From positions 1 to 61,280 of the forward strand of contig JAHFQV010000009.1 of assembly GCA_023259175.1 (NCBI GenBank): a DNA stretch of 61,280 bases. Reading direction: 5' to 3'. Under the pieces are notes generated by a model that saw nothing but the letters and a program-made list of their open reading frames with translations, did no database searches and was not told the DNA's origin. The position numbers and the translations under genes were made by a program. Positions 43,592 to 53,483 of the stretch are shown piece by piece. This stretch comes from Oxalobacteraceae bacterium (lineage in GTDB: Bacteria; Pseudomonadota; Gammaproteobacteria; Burkholderiales; Burkholderiaceae_D). Numbering within the stretch: position 1 is the first letter of the stretch; every line of letters begins with the position of its first letter.

Positions 43592-45037
43592 CTAACGTAG
43601 CGCGATGGTTTGATGTTTCCAAATCGGGTCTTGCCACTTGTAGAAAAGGCTGAGTGAACTGGGTTTGTCGGCGGAGGCTTCTATCTGTAAGCTGTCCATA
43701 TTCAAGATATCAAAACTGCGCTTGTAACGTCCCGCTATTTTCGCTTCGCGTGCCACTAAAATTTTGTTGGTGGCAGGTACCCATCCCGCAAATTCGATAT
43801 ACCCCAAGTCAGGATCGACATTGGCGGGCGGTACAATATCGACTACCCAATTTTGCTCTGAGCGATGAAATAGCCACAGTTCACGCCAGGAATCGAGGGC
43901 TTGTACGGCCAAGGTGAGCGCACTGCCATCGCGGTTACTCCGTGCCGAGGGTAGCCAAACCACGCCGTAGGTGCAACGCTTAATCAGCGGATTTTTGATG
44001 TCGTGTTTTGAGTCAATTAAATGCACGCAGGTTTCTCCCGGCTCGCCCGATGTTGTGATGATTTGCAGTGCTGCCTTGTTGGTGTTGTTGACTTCTGCAG
44101 CCCAGCGCGATGTGCCGACACGAATTGCTGCTTGGGTGTAGCTGATTTGATCTTCGTCACTGAGCTCCTCTTTTTCAACTGCGGCTAAGGCATCAATTGC
44201 TTGTTGTGCTGCGACTGTATACGCTTCATTTTTTCTGGCACGTTGATAGGCGAGGCTAGACCAAACCGTTGCTTTGCGTAGCCGAATACGGTTTTTAAAT
44301 TGAGGTGTGAGCTGACGGGTATCGACTCGGTCGAGCACCTCCATGCGCCATTGGTCAATCGCTGCGCGCGCGGTCGGACGGGTATCGGGATCGATACATT
44401 CGGAACGTGTGAGCGCCAATGCAGCACGGGCTTGTTGTTCTGGGCTTGCATTCATTGCCAAGACCCGTCGAAAGCTCTCGCCATCGTAGCAAAGCTGGAT
44501 ACGACCATCATGTTCGAAGCTGGTAAATTGGATGCCCACATATTTCGCGATGTCTAAGTGGGCAGACAGGTTGAGTTCACTGGTTTTAAGTGGCTTATTG
44601 CTGTTGACTGAGTTGCTGTTGGCTGAGGCGCGATTGGCGAGCCGTTCGGCCATCGTTCCCATGGCATCGAAGGCTTCTGCAGTGATGTCGCGTGCTGGCG
44701 CCGCTTTGAGATAGGCGGCGATATAGCTCATGCCCAAAGCTTCCTCACCAGGCGTGTCGCGTAAAAAGCGGATCACGGCCAGGGTATTGGGCGCATCGTT
44801 TTCATCTAGGCGCACGAGTCGAATTTGGCTGGCACGAACGTAACCTGCTCGTTCGCGCCTGTGGTCATACACTTGTAAGTAGTCGAGCTTTTCGCCGCGT
44901 ATCTCTAATTGATCTCCTTGCCATAAAACGGCTTGGGTCAAGGCGCTGTCTTTAGGGGCGGCGCGGAGTGCGGCCTGATCTTGCGCCACAATCGCGATTA
45001 CGCTTGTGGCTAGGCTGGAAGCGAGGAGGCTTAGCAT
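43592..45037 (-). CDS. Secreted SH3-domain-like protein
   Basis: This 481-residue protein has a signal peptide and then a short SH3-like module (about residues 30-78, with LRAAPKDSALTQAVLWQGDQLEIRG and GYVRASQIRLV), a layout used for cell-wall or protein binding. The rest is alpha-helical with no domain I recognise. It begins 2 bp from the end of the SPFH gene, so the two are cotranscribed. A C-terminal beta-rich part (about 370-481) contains LALTVQALDSWRELWLF. Function unknown. Confidence 0.65.
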   Translation of the reverse strand: MLSLLASSLATSVIAIVAQDQAALRAAPKDSALTQAVLWQGDQLEIRGEKLDYLQVYDHRRERAGYVRASQIRLVRLDENDAPNTLAVIRFLRDTPGEEALGMSYIAAYLKAAPARDITAEAFDAMGTMAERLANRASANSNSVNSNKPLKTSELNLSAHLDIAKYVGIQFTSFEHDGRIQLCYDGESFRRVLAMNASPEQQARAALALTRSECIDPDTRPTARAAIDQWRMEVLDRVDTRQLTPQFKNRIRLRKATVWSSLAYQRARKNEAYTVAAQQAIDALAAVEKEELSDEDQISYTQAAIRVGTSRWAAEVNNTNKAALQIITTSGEPGETCVHLIDSKHDIKNPLIKRCTYGVVWLPSARSNRDGSALTLAVQALDSWRELWLFHRSEQNWVVDIVPPANVDPDLGYIEFAGWVPATNKILVAREAKIAGRYKRSFDILNMDSLQIEASADKPSSLSLFYKWQDPIWKHQTIALR

Positions 45038-45039
45038 GA

Positions 45040-46401
45040 TTATTTGTCCTCAGCTTCTTGCTTGATTTCGTCGCTATTGGCATCGTTTTGTACTGACTTA
45101 TTTTTTTGCGTTGCGCGCGCGCTGCCAAGGAGTGCCGACCCTATGAATCCACCATCGGATGGGGGTGGTGCGATGATGACGGAAATTTTGTCTGACAATT
45201 TATCGGCCATGGTTTTTTGTATCAACAGCGGATGTTTGCTCAGAAGCGCGCCATCACGTTCTAACTGAGCGCTCGATACTTTGCCCACTAATTCTTGGCG
45301 ATAGGCCTCAGCATCGGCTAATTTTCTACGTGAATCAGCTTCGCCCGCAGCTTCGATGATGCGCGCCTGTGCACTACCTTCTGAGGTTTTAATGCGCGAC
45401 ATTTTTTCGGCCTCCGCCTCGTATTGGCGTTGCTCGATTTGTTTTTGCTTGAATGGTAAAACATGTTTCATTGCTTCTTCTTGTGCTCTGGCGGCGATGA
45501 TTTGTTCGTTGGCTGCGGCTTCTGCAGCCTTTTCTCTACGAATATTTTCTGCGTCCGATTCAAGCGCGGTTTGTTTGACCTGCTTTTCTTTGAGCTCTAA
45601 GGTAAAACGCATTTTTTCTGATTCTAATTCTTCTGCCAAGAGACGCTCCATCCCACGTTTATAGTCTTGTGGTAAATCGATTTTTCCTATCATGACGGCT
45701 CTGAGTAAAATGCCGTCCGCTGCGAGCTTGGGTTTTAATTCAGCTTCGATGAGTTGCACGATTTCGCCGCGCTTACTGGAAAATATTTCTTTCACCGTGT
45801 AACGTGTGAACGCTTTATAAATAACGCCTTGAACTAAAGGATCAACGATGTCTTTATTAATGTTTTCTGGCATTGATTTAGACATACTTGTGAGTCGGCT
45901 AGGATCAATCGCGTAGCGTATCGTCATATCGACACCGAGCGACAATCCCTCAATCGATTGGAAAGGTGCATCACCGTCGGTGTGGCTACTATTTTGTGGA
46001 CGGTATAGCTGATCTTGTAGTGAATAGCGTTGCATTTCAAAAAGACCTGGGATGACGAGTGCGGTGCCTTCGCGAAATAGGCTGACCGAGCCTGTGAATT
46101 GGTTGACCCTCACGCCGATTTCGCCACGCGAAATTTTTTGTAGTGGTGGATGCTGGTAGAGGCCATAGGCTAATGCGCCCGTTGCGCCGACGATGAGTAA
46201 GCGATGGATAGACTCGCGGGTGATAATTGGCTTGCGAGGTTTAATCTTAAATTCGGTGGGGTATTCGTTTTCGTAGTCGTGCGCATCGTCTTTGTCAGAA
46301 GCCATGGAATTGTGCGATTCCGTTTCTGCCTTGTCTTTTCCAAATCTAGAAAAGAGGCTGGCGCGTATCGATTGAACCAGTGATTTGAGCGAATTTTTCA
46401 T
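45040..46401 (-). CDS. SPFH/band-7 (prohibitin-like) membrane protein
   Basis: This 453-residue protein has one membrane segment near residues 68-85, then the SPFH domain (GVRVNQFTGSVSLFREGTALVIPGLFEM) and a long coiled coil rich in Glu/Lys/Ala (ELESEKMRFTLELKEKQV). Such proteins form large rings in the membrane and guard proteases or other complexes. The cytoplasmic N-terminus is unusually long and acidic. The ATG at 46401 follows AGGAGTAGT. It is cotranscribed with the SH3-like gene and divergent from a two-component pair. Confidence 0.85.
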   Translation of the reverse strand: MKNSLKSLVQSIRASLFSRFGKDKAETESHNSMASDKDDAHDYENEYPTEFKIKPRKPIITRESIHRLLIVGATGALAYGLYQHPPLQKISRGEIGVRVNQFTGSVSLFREGTALVIPGLFEMQRYSLQDQLYRPQNSSHTDGDAPFQSIEGLSLGVDMTIRYAIDPSRLTSMSKSMPENINKDIVDPLVQGVIYKAFTRYTVKEIFSSKRGEIVQLIEAELKPKLAADGILLRAVMIGKIDLPQDYKRGMERLLAEELESEKMRFTLELKEKQVKQTALESDAENIRREKAAEAAANEQIIAARAQEEAMKHVLPFKQKQIEQRQYEAEAEKMSRIKTSEGSAQARIIEAAGEADSRRKLADAEAYRQELVGKVSSAQLERDGALLSKHPLLIQKTMADKLSDKISVIIAPPPSDGGFIGSALLGSARATQKNKSVQNDANSDEIKQEAEDK

Positions 46402-46769
46402 TACTACTCCTAAACTTGTTTGTGGACGTAAGTGGATGTAAGTTGCTGTTCGTGAGGGGAAATGCGATGTGCTTTTCCTTGAGCAAATCTTGCGCCTTCG
46501 TGGGTGGAGCAAACAATGCCGCCCACAGCCGAAAAACATCACAAACTAGGAAGGAATACGCGCTCGTGTGAAGAAAAACTCACAGCTTTTGACTGACTTT
46601 TTCCACGAAAACGTGGATACTGCGTTTTTAAGTGAGGCTACTCATCAGTATCAACGACGAGGATGGAATCGCTTTTCGAGTCAATTTTGTTTCGGACAAA
46701 GCGATTGGATGATCCTGAATTGTGGGGCTCATGTTTGAGTAACGGTGAAGTGCAAGTAGAGAGTGTTCA
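46402..46769. other. Divergent regulatory region with inverted repeat
   Basis: This region separates the SPFH operon from the response regulator gene. AATCGCTTT (46667-46675) and AAAGCGATT (46698-46706) form a 9-bp inverted repeat with a 22-base spacer, 64 bp before the regulator ATG. It is a candidate site for the adjacent regulator. No gene is visible here. Confidence 0.5.
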
Positions 46770-47525
46770 ATGAGTGTGTCAAATTCTTTTAGTGTGGCGA
46801 TTATCGAAGACGATGCGCCGACCAGCAATCAATTTAAGGCTTGGATTAAAGCTGCACGACCCGAGGTCGAAATTTCGCAATATTTCAATCGCGATGATGC
46901 CGAAGCCGCGATCCTGAAGTTTTCCTTTGATCTCGTAGTTCTGGATATAGAATTAGGTCGCGAGCGGCATGCTGGGGTGGCGATTATTAATGCGATTAAT
47001 AAGCAGCACGGTACCCCCGTGCTAGTCGTGTCGGCGATGCCCGCGACCATTTATCGCAGCATTATGAAAGCCTTGGATGCTTGGGATTATTTGCAAAAAG
47101 CGACGTTTGAAGAATCTGATTTTATCGAAACTTTTTTGGATATGCTGCGCTCCGTGAAAGAGAAACGCGCCCACCTTGCCTCGGAAAAAGTAGCGACGAG
47201 CCAGGCTAAGGGCGGCGAAAAAAATGACTTCACAGATCATTTAAGTATTGATCCCTTGCGTCAACGTACAGCGATGTGGCGTGGCCAAAGGATAAATTTG
47301 CCTTTGACTGCGCAAAGAATTTTAGCCGTGATGTTCGAAAAACGTGGTGAAGTGGTGTCCTATGATGATTTATATGAAGTGGTCAAAAGTGGGCGCAATC
47401 GCGACAATATTCGCAAACATGTGAGCACCATACGCGATGCGTTTCGTGAGATCGATCCTGATTTCGAGGGCATAGAAAATGTGCCTATGCGTGGCTTTCG
47501 ATGGCTTAGTCAGACACGTTCATGA
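46770..47525 (+). CDS. OmpR-like response regulator
   Basis: This 251-residue regulator has a receiver domain (acidic pair IIEDDAP, probable phosphoacceptor Asp59 in VVLDIELGR, Lys in YLQKATF). It is followed by a C-terminal winged-helix DNA-binding domain (LPLTAQRILAVMFEKRGEVVSYDDLYEVV and NVPMRGFRWL). It overlaps its histidine kinase gene by four bases (ATGA). It is divergent from the SPFH/SH3 operon, a plausible target. Confidence 0.88.
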   Translation: MSVSNSFSVAIIEDDAPTSNQFKAWIKAARPEVEISQYFNRDDAEAAILKFSFDLVVLDIELGRERHAGVAIINAINKQHGTPVLVVSAMPATIYRSIMKALDAWDYLQKATFEESDFIETFLDMLRSVKEKRAHLASEKVATSQAKGGEKNDFTDHLSIDPLRQRTAMWRGQRINLPLTAQRILAVMFEKRGEVVSYDDLYEVVKSGRNRDNIRKHVSTIRDAFREIDPDFEGIENVPMRGFRWLSQTRS

Positions 47526-49576
47526 AAAAAATTTTACTCGCCACCTACCGTCTGCGGATTCTTTTTCGTGGCGTTTTTTTATTGCTGGCGTTGGCAACGG
47601 TGGCTTTGGCTATTTCGGTCTTACAGCAAGAAAAACAGCTCAGTTACAAAAATTACCAAGCGAATTTCCAAAAGACCAGAAGCCAAATTTCCGCCAATTT
47701 ATTACACCCGGCGGGGCAGCTCGCCCTCTTAAACCCACCCGTTGAACAGGAGTCGGCGAGCCTGCATCCCTTGCTGCTTCCTTTTTCTGCGCTGGATTTT
47801 GATGATCAAAGCAAAGTGCAGCAGGCGATCGCACTCTCGGGCTGTTTGGTTCAGTTTGGTAATGAGGGATCCTTATGCGTAGGTATCGGCAACAACCCTT
47901 GGGCGGGCGGATTTATTTATGTTGCCGGTAGCTTTAATAGTCACCGTCTAGTGTCACATCCGCGCGGGCAAATTGTGCGTGATGAAGCGCATAGAATTAA
48001 AGTGAGTGTGACTTTGCGCGGTCAACATTATCAATGGTTGGCACCTTTCGAAGAAGAGAGTGCTCAACAAAGTAGTGGTGGAATGCGGGGGCGTTGGACT
48101 GGTTTTTGGGAAGCAGATGTGGCGAAGCCAAACGCAAAACCTGTGCGAGACTTTCGGGGTTGGGCTTGGCAAAAACCGGCTTGTAATGAAGTTGAAAATG
48201 ATGGTGACGAAGCCCAATGTATGCGAAACACTTTTTTCTCCTTAAGACTGCCCATTGCTGTTTTACAGGAAGCTTTGTTTGAGAAAAAGCGCCCAGTTTG
48301 GCCGCCGCAAGATTTAGAGCAAATTCAAGTGGAGCTTGCGGTTTATGCACCGCAAAGTGAAATTCCTATTTTAGATAGTAAATCGGTGCCGACGGTGACA
48401 CCGTTTTCACTCAAAGATTTACAGAATATGCTGCTGCCAGGTGAGACACTACGTATCCATAAAAGCGGTGAAAAAAATGATGTATTGCGTCTGCGAGGTG
48501 TCGACGAAAAGGAAAATCAATCATGGCTAGGCTTAACCCAATTGATACGCCGATTGCCCGTTGATGAAGTTGAAAATTCTTTAGAGAGCTTAGATCATAT
48601 TAATACCGCGCTCGATACTTACGAGCTCGAATTGCATGGCGATGGACGCAGTATTAATAAGAGTTTGAGCGTGGTAGCGACTCGGCTTTCTTGGTTCGTC
48701 GGGGCGATGTTGTTGGCTTTGCTGCTGGCTTGGCTCCTGATAGAAGTGAGTATTATTCGACGCATCACGCTGCTAACCAAACGCGCTGCAGCACTTTCTA
48801 AGTCAATGAAAGGTTCGGGTGAACTCGATCAACTCAATGTCAGCGACTTGCGCAGTGCCGATGAACTGGGCGTGTTGGCGGGGGCATTGCAGGATTTGTT
48901 AAGGCGCGTTAAAGAAGATGTTGAACGCGAAAAAATTCGAGCCGAACAAGAGAAGCAAATGTGGCACGCGGTCGGTCATGAGATTATGTCGCCCCTACAA
49001 TCTTTGATGGTACTTCATCAAAATCAAGAGGATCAGAGTCACCGCTATATTAGCCGCATGCAGCAAGCGATCAAAGTTTTGTACGGCAGTGCTACGCCAA
49101 GTGAAGCGTTTCAATCGACGGTGCTAAACATCGCGCAATTAGACATCGATTTGTTTTTGCGTAATGTCGCTGCCAATGCGGCGTGTGTTGGCATTGAAGA
49201 CTTGGAATACCTCCCTTCTAAGCATCCAGTTTGGGTACGTGCGGATGAATATTCTTTGGAGGATGTCGTTACGCACGTACTGAAAAATGCACAGCGCTAT
49301 CGCCCCGAAGGCAGTTTGATTCGAATCAGCTTGGACTTTGTTGAGACGAACGTGACTATTCGCATCGAAAATAGCGGGCCGCGGATACCCGAGGATATGC
49401 TAGAAAAAATATTTGAATACGGCGTTTCTGATCAGTTGGAATCAGGCGCAAATGGAAATCGTGGGCAGGGGCTCTTTGTCGCGAAAACGTATATGGCGAA
49501 AATGAGTGGAACAATTACGGCGCACAATCTCGAACAGGGTGTATGTTTTGTGTTGAGCTTGCAAGGCGTTTCTTGA
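47522..49576 (+). CDS. Sensor histidine kinase with large periplasmic domain
   Basis: This 684-residue kinase has two membrane segments (about 14-34 and 389-412) that bound a periplasmic domain of about 350 residues with no family I recognise. A HAMP-like linker and a dimerisation helix with His486 in GHEIMSPLQSL follow. The ATPase domain has an N box (VVTHVLKNAQRY), NSGPRIPEDMLEKIFEYGVSD and GNRGQGLFVAK. The large sensor domain points to a complex ligand or protein partner, possibly the neighbouring membrane complex. Confidence 0.88.
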   Translation: MKKILLATYRLRILFRGVFLLLALATVALAISVLQQEKQLSYKNYQANFQKTRSQISANLLHPAGQLALLNPPVEQESASLHPLLLPFSALDFDDQSKVQQAIALSGCLVQFGNEGSLCVGIGNNPWAGGFIYVAGSFNSHRLVSHPRGQIVRDEAHRIKVSVTLRGQHYQWLAPFEEESAQQSSGGMRGRWTGFWEADVAKPNAKPVRDFRGWAWQKPACNEVENDGDEAQCMRNTFFSLRLPIAVLQEALFEKKRPVWPPQDLEQIQVELAVYAPQSEIPILDSKSVPTVTPFSLKDLQNMLLPGETLRIHKSGEKNDVLRLRGVDEKENQSWLGLTQLIRRLPVDEVENSLESLDHINTALDTYELELHGDGRSINKSLSVVATRLSWFVGAMLLALLLAWLLIEVSIIRRITLLTKRAAALSKSMKGSGELDQLNVSDLRSADELGVLAGALQDLLRRVKEDVEREKIRAEQEKQMWHAVGHEIMSPLQSLMVLHQNQEDQSHRYISRMQQAIKVLYGSATPSEAFQSTVLNIAQLDIDLFLRNVAANAACVGIEDLEYLPSKHPVWVRADEYSLEDVVTHVLKNAQRYRPEGSLIRISLDFVETNVTIRIENSGPRIPEDMLEKIFEYGVSDQLESGANGNRGQGLFVAKTYMAKMSGTITAHNLEQGVCFVLSLQGVS

Positions 49577-49584
49577 GGAAGTTA

Positions 49585-50100
49585 TTAGAGATTCAAAGAG
49601 CTTAGATTAACGGCATCACCGTCGTCTGACACAATGCTCTTTTCAAATTTAAATCCCAGTTTGACGAGTAGTTTTTCTGAGGAAGCGTTGTTCGGTGAGG
49701 TGATTGCCAGAAGTCTTTTGAGTTGCAAACGATGACGTGCATCGGCAATGACGGCTAGACAAGCTTCTTGCGCATAGCCCTGTCCAACAAAAGCTGGAAG
49801 CAGTGCATAACCGAGGTCGATGCCAGGCAAACTCTCGCGTCGCACTAAACCACATAGCCCAATTGCGATCTGGTCGTCGATGCGTTCGATCAGATACAGG
49901 CTAAATCCATTTTGTTGATGTACCTCGATGTGCGTTTGCACGATGGCGTGACGGGCTTGCTCTTCAGTACGTAGGCCTTTGTCCCGAATATTGTTAATAA
50001 AGCTGGGGTCATTGACTAAGCTTAGATAGAAATTAGCATCAGTTTCGACTAAAGTTCGCAGACGCAAACGTGGGGTTTTGGCAATCTCTTGATGATTCAT
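49585..50100 (-). CDS. GNAT-family acetyltransferase (RimJ/RimL-like)
   Basis: This 171-residue enzyme has the RimJ/RimL arrangement: TPRLRLRTLVETDANFYLSLVNDP at the N-terminus, the acetyl-CoA loop in PAFVGQGYAQEACLAV and SPNNASSEKLLVKLGFKFE. Members acetylate N-terminal amines of ribosomal proteins or small amines. Substrate is unknown. It converges with the histidine kinase gene. Confidence 0.85.
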   Translation of the reverse strand: MNHQEIAKTPRLRLRTLVETDANFYLSLVNDPSFINNIRDKGLRTEEQARHAIVQTHIEVHQQNGFSLYLIERIDDQIAIGLCGLVRRESLPGIDLGYALLPAFVGQGYAQEACLAVIADARHRLQLKRLLAITSPNNASSEKLLVKLGFKFEKSIVSDDGDAVNLSSLNL

Positions 50101-50253
50101 GAGTGTGGCATGCGCCTTTTTGATGGATAATCCTGCACATTGAGGGATGCAGTACCTAGTTTGTTCGAATTCTATATTGCGTAAGTCCTACTATATTAAA
50201 GTATTTTTTTCAATCAATGCGTCATCGATGCATATTTCGGGTTTAGGGATAGG

Positions 50254-51240
50254 ATGAAATTAGCGACCATAAAAGATGGTACACGCGACGGACAACTTGC
50301 CGTGGTTGCGCGTGATTTGAAAACAGCACAGTTGGCCGACGGGGTTGCCCCTAGCCTGCAAGCGGCGCTCGATGATTGGAATTTTATCGCGCCTCAATTG
50401 GAAGAGATTTACGAGCGCTTAAATTCTGGACGCGGCATCAACGCGTTTGAGTTTGATACCGCACGATGCATGGCACCGCTCCCACGCGCCTTTCAATGGG
50501 CTGATGGTTCAGCTTATGTTAATCATGTCGAATTGGTGCGTAAAGCGCGCGGGGCGCAATTGCCCGAGAGTTTTTGGCATGATCCTTTGATGTATCAGGG
50601 GGGGAGCGACGACTTAATGGGGCCGACCGACGATATTGTTTTAATTTCTGATGCTTGGGGAATTGATTTTGAAAGCGAAGTAGCGGTGATTACGGGCGAC
50701 CTTCCTATGGGCGTAACACCGGATCGAGCTGGTGATGGAATTCGACTTTTTATGTTGGTCAATGATGTCTCTTTGCGCGAACTCATTCCTGCTGAATTAG
50801 CCAAGGGGATCGGTTTTTTTCAATCCAAACCGGCGACCAGTTTTTCCCCTGTTGCGGTAACACCGGATGAGTTGGGTGAGGCTTGGCATGACGGCAAAGT
50901 CCATTTGCCTTTGCGCTCGACCTGGAATGGTGTTTTGGTTGGACAGCCGAATGCGGGTGTGGATATGGTTTTTTCTTTTCCGCAGTTGCTAACCCATCTG
51001 TGTAAAACACGTAATGCCCGCGCTGGTAGCATTTTAGGCTCCGGTACCGTGTCAAACAAAGACCCGAAAAAAGGCTTTAGCTGTATTGCTGAGAAACGCG
51101 CCCTGGAAATGATTGCCGAAGGCGAAGCAAAAACGTCGTATATGAAATTTGGCGATAAAATCAGAATAGAAATGTTCGATAAAAATGGGAAATCGATTTT
51201 TGGTGCGATTGATCAAAGCGTGGTCGAATATCACCGCTAA
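50254..51240 (+). CDS. Fumarylacetoacetate hydrolase-family protein
   Basis: This 328-residue metal-dependent FAH-family enzyme has the central block DIVLISDAWGIDFESEVAVITGD with the acidic metal ligand. NDVSLRELIP and GSILGSGTVSNKDPKKGFSCIAEKR are also typical. The family cleaves beta-diketones in aromatic amino acid or phenolic catabolism. No other catabolic gene is adjacent; the next gene is a CysB-like regulator 35 bp downstream. Substrate is uncertain. Confidence 0.85.
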   Translation: MKLATIKDGTRDGQLAVVARDLKTAQLADGVAPSLQAALDDWNFIAPQLEEIYERLNSGRGINAFEFDTARCMAPLPRAFQWADGSAYVNHVELVRKARGAQLPESFWHDPLMYQGGSDDLMGPTDDIVLISDAWGIDFESEVAVITGDLPMGVTPDRAGDGIRLFMLVNDVSLRELIPAELAKGIGFFQSKPATSFSPVAVTPDELGEAWHDGKVHLPLRSTWNGVLVGQPNAGVDMVFSFPQLLTHLCKTRNARAGSILGSGTVSNKDPKKGFSCIAEKRALEMIAEGEAKTSYMKFGDKIRIEMFDKNGKSIFGAIDQSVVEYHR

Positions 51241-51275
51241 GCTAATTTGTCGGTAGACGAAACAGGGATGACACT

Positions 51276-52217
51276 ATGAATTTGCATCAATTACGTTTTG
51301 TACGTGAAGCCGTTCGACAAAATTTTAATCTCACCGAGGCGGCTAAGGCTTTGTTTACTTCCCAGCCAGGTGTGTCGAAAGCGATTATTGAATTGGAAGA
51401 AGAATTAGGGATTGATATTTTCGCGCGTCACGGAAAAAGAATCCGCGGTTTGACTGAACCGGGACGAGCAGTGTTGAAATCGGTCGAAATGATTATGCAG
51501 GAAATTGATGGCTTAAAACGCATTGGTAAAGAATTCGCGGCCCAGGATAGCGGTAGCTTTACGATTGCAACAACGCATACCCAAGCGCGATATGCTTTGC
51601 CGAAAATAGTGCAAAGCTTCATGCAGAAATATCCCAAAGTGCGGCTTTCTTTATTGCAGGGTAGTCCTAAGCAAATTGCTGAGATGGTCATGCGTGATCA
51701 AGCCGATCTGGCCATCGCCACCGAAGCGATTACCAATGTCGATGGTCTGGTGTCTATGCCTTGCTATCAGTGGGAGCATGTGGTCATCGCAACGCCTGAG
51801 CATCCACTCTTGAAATTGAAATCGGTTACGTTGGAAGATATCGCGCATTATCCTTTGATTACCTACGATGCCGCGTTTGCTGGGCGCTCTAAAATTGATC
51901 ATGCGTTCGAAGTCCGTCATTTAAAACCCGATGTTTTGCTTGAAGCGATTGATGCGGATGTGATTAAGACTTATGTTGAATTGGGTATGGGCGTGGGCAT
52001 TATTGCGGGGATGGCCTTCGATGCCGAGCGTGATACGAATTTGCGGGCGATTTCGGCGGGACATTTGTTTGGTTTAAATGTGTCGCGCGTTGCGGTTCGT
52101 CAAGGCGCGTATTTACGCAGTTATATGTACAGTTTTATTGAGCTCCTGTCGCCTTCCATGAATCGAAAAATGATAGACCAAGTGATGCAGGGTGGACGGG
52201 ATCAATACGAACTATAA
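51276..52217 (+). CDS. CysB/Cbl-like LysR-family regulator
   Basis: This 313-residue LysR regulator starts MNLHQLRFVREAVRQNFNLT, the CysB/Cbl signature, with the helix-turn-helix at residues about 17-40 (SQPGVSKAI). The effector domain has FTIATTHTQARYALP, the region that in CysB binds N-acetylserine, sulfate or thiosulfate. It probably controls sulfur assimilation genes elsewhere. It may be cotranscribed with the FAH gene. Confidence 0.88.
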   Translation: MNLHQLRFVREAVRQNFNLTEAAKALFTSQPGVSKAIIELEEELGIDIFARHGKRIRGLTEPGRAVLKSVEMIMQEIDGLKRIGKEFAAQDSGSFTIATTHTQARYALPKIVQSFMQKYPKVRLSLLQGSPKQIAEMVMRDQADLAIATEAITNVDGLVSMPCYQWEHVVIATPEHPLLKLKSVTLEDIAHYPLITYDAAFAGRSKIDHAFEVRHLKPDVLLEAIDADVIKTYVELGMGVGIIAGMAFDAERDTNLRAISAGHLFGLNVSRVAVRQGAYLRSYMYSFIELLSPSMNRKMIDQVMQGGRDQYEL

Positions 52218-52275
52218 AGAAATCTGACGGCGAGAACCGTTTGAATGGGTGAATGAACGAACGTATGAAAGAAAG

Positions 52276-52932
52276 ATGATGCTTGAAAAAACGATGGCCG
52301 ATTATTACGCGCAAAGAGCCGCGAATTATGATGAGATTTATCAGAGGCCTGAACGCCAATCAGATATAAATGAAATTAAGCGACAGCTCCAAAACTTCGT
52401 TGCTGATAAAGATGTGTTGGAGTTGGCTTGCGGGACCGGTTTTTGGACTAAGACTATCGTGGGCTGCGCTCAGTCTGTGCTTGCCAGTGATGTGAATCAA
52501 GTGATGTTGGACATAACAGCACAGCGCTGTCAGGGTGAGGCAATTTTGAGTACTGCTTTGCTAGATGTGTTTAATTTGAAGCTGCCCTCGGATAGGCGTT
52601 TTTCGACTTGCTTCGCGGGTTTTCTATGGTCCCATATTAAACGTGAACAATCAGCGAACTTAATTGAAAGTCTCAGACGAGAGTTGGGCGCTGGGTGTAG
52701 CTTGATTTTGATTGACAATAATTTCGTCGAAGGTAGTAGCAGCCCTACCGCGCGTACCGATCACGAAGGCAATACCTATCAATTGCGTGAGCAAGTGGAT
52801 GGGTCGCGGGTTGAGATTGTTAAGAATTTTCCGACGGATAGTTTTTTACGAAAAAAATTCTCGCCATTTACGCGCGACATTCGGATTTCAAGAACCGAAT
52901 ATTATTGGATGATGACTTGTGTTTTGAAATAA
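52276..52932 (+). CDS. SAM-dependent methyltransferase
   Basis: This 218-residue class I methyltransferase has the SAM-binding motif I as VLELACGTGFWTK and motif II acidic residue in VLASDVNQVMLD. The C-terminal part is short and lacks a recognised substrate domain. The ATG at 52276 follows GAAAGAAAG; GTG 52249 is an alternative. The substrate is unknown. It is followed 5 bp later by a ferredoxin gene. Confidence 0.75.
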   Translation: MMLEKTMADYYAQRAANYDEIYQRPERQSDINEIKRQLQNFVADKDVLELACGTGFWTKTIVGCAQSVLASDVNQVMLDITAQRCQGEAILSTALLDVFNLKLPSDRRFSTCFAGFLWSHIKREQSANLIESLRRELGAGCSLILIDNNFVEGSSSPTARTDHEGNTYQLREQVDGSRVEIVKNFPTDSFLRKKFSPFTRDIRISRTEYYWMMTCVLK

Positions 52933-52937
52933 GTGCG

Positions 52938-53261
52938 ATGGAGCCGACCCAGAAACTTAGCCATACCGTCAAATTATTGCGACAAGCTTTGCAGTTCGAG
53001 GCCGCGCCTGAACTTACGATATTGCAAGCGGCACAAAATGCCGGCATTACGATGTTAAGTTCGTGCAGAAACGGCAGCTGTAGAACTTGTTTATGTCGAT
53101 TGCAAAAAGGAGAGGTGGTCTATTCTATTGAATGGCCAGGTCTGAGTTTTGACGAAAAACAAGCGTCTTATATTTTGCCCTGTGTCGCGATGCCACGCTC
53201 GGATTTGGAAATTGAAAGCGATCAGTTTTTGGTGGTCGCTTCGAACTCAACAGCGCCTTAG
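52938..53261 (+). CDS. 2Fe-2S ferredoxin-like protein
   Basis: This 107-residue protein has the plant-type 2Fe-2S binding loop SSCRNGSCRTCLC (C-x4-C-x2-C) and the fourth ligand in LPCVAMP. It is a small electron carrier of the kind that supports oxygenases or other redox enzymes. The ATG at 52938 is 5 bp after the methyltransferase stop, so the pair is coupled. Partner unknown. Confidence 0.8.
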   Translation: MEPTQKLSHTVKLLRQALQFEAAPELTILQAAQNAGITMLSSCRNGSCRTCLCRLQKGEVVYSIEWPGLSFDEKQASYILPCVAMPRSDLEIESDQFLVVASNSTAP

Positions 53262-53342
53262 CCTTAAATGCCAAAAAAATGAGCAGTTTTGCACAATTTG
53301 GAGACATTTTTTGCAAGAATCTCCAAGGAATTTATATAAATT

Positions 53343-53371
53343 TTACTTTCTCGAGAATTTGTGCGTATAAT
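53343..53371 (+). promoter_or_regulatory. Promoter of cspA with long 5' leader
   Basis: A perfect TATAAT at 53366-53371 has a weak -35 (TTACTT) 17 bp upstream. Transcription would start near 53378, giving a leader of about 105 nt, as expected for a cold-shock gene with a structured leader. Confidence 0.6.
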
Positions 53372-53483
53372 CGCCGTTATCGTTGAGATTCTAGGTGGTA
53401 GTGCAGTATCAGTCTGTCATTTCATGCTTGGTTGAAACGATTTATCGGGCAAATGCCCAACTTAACTGAAATAGGAAATTGTA

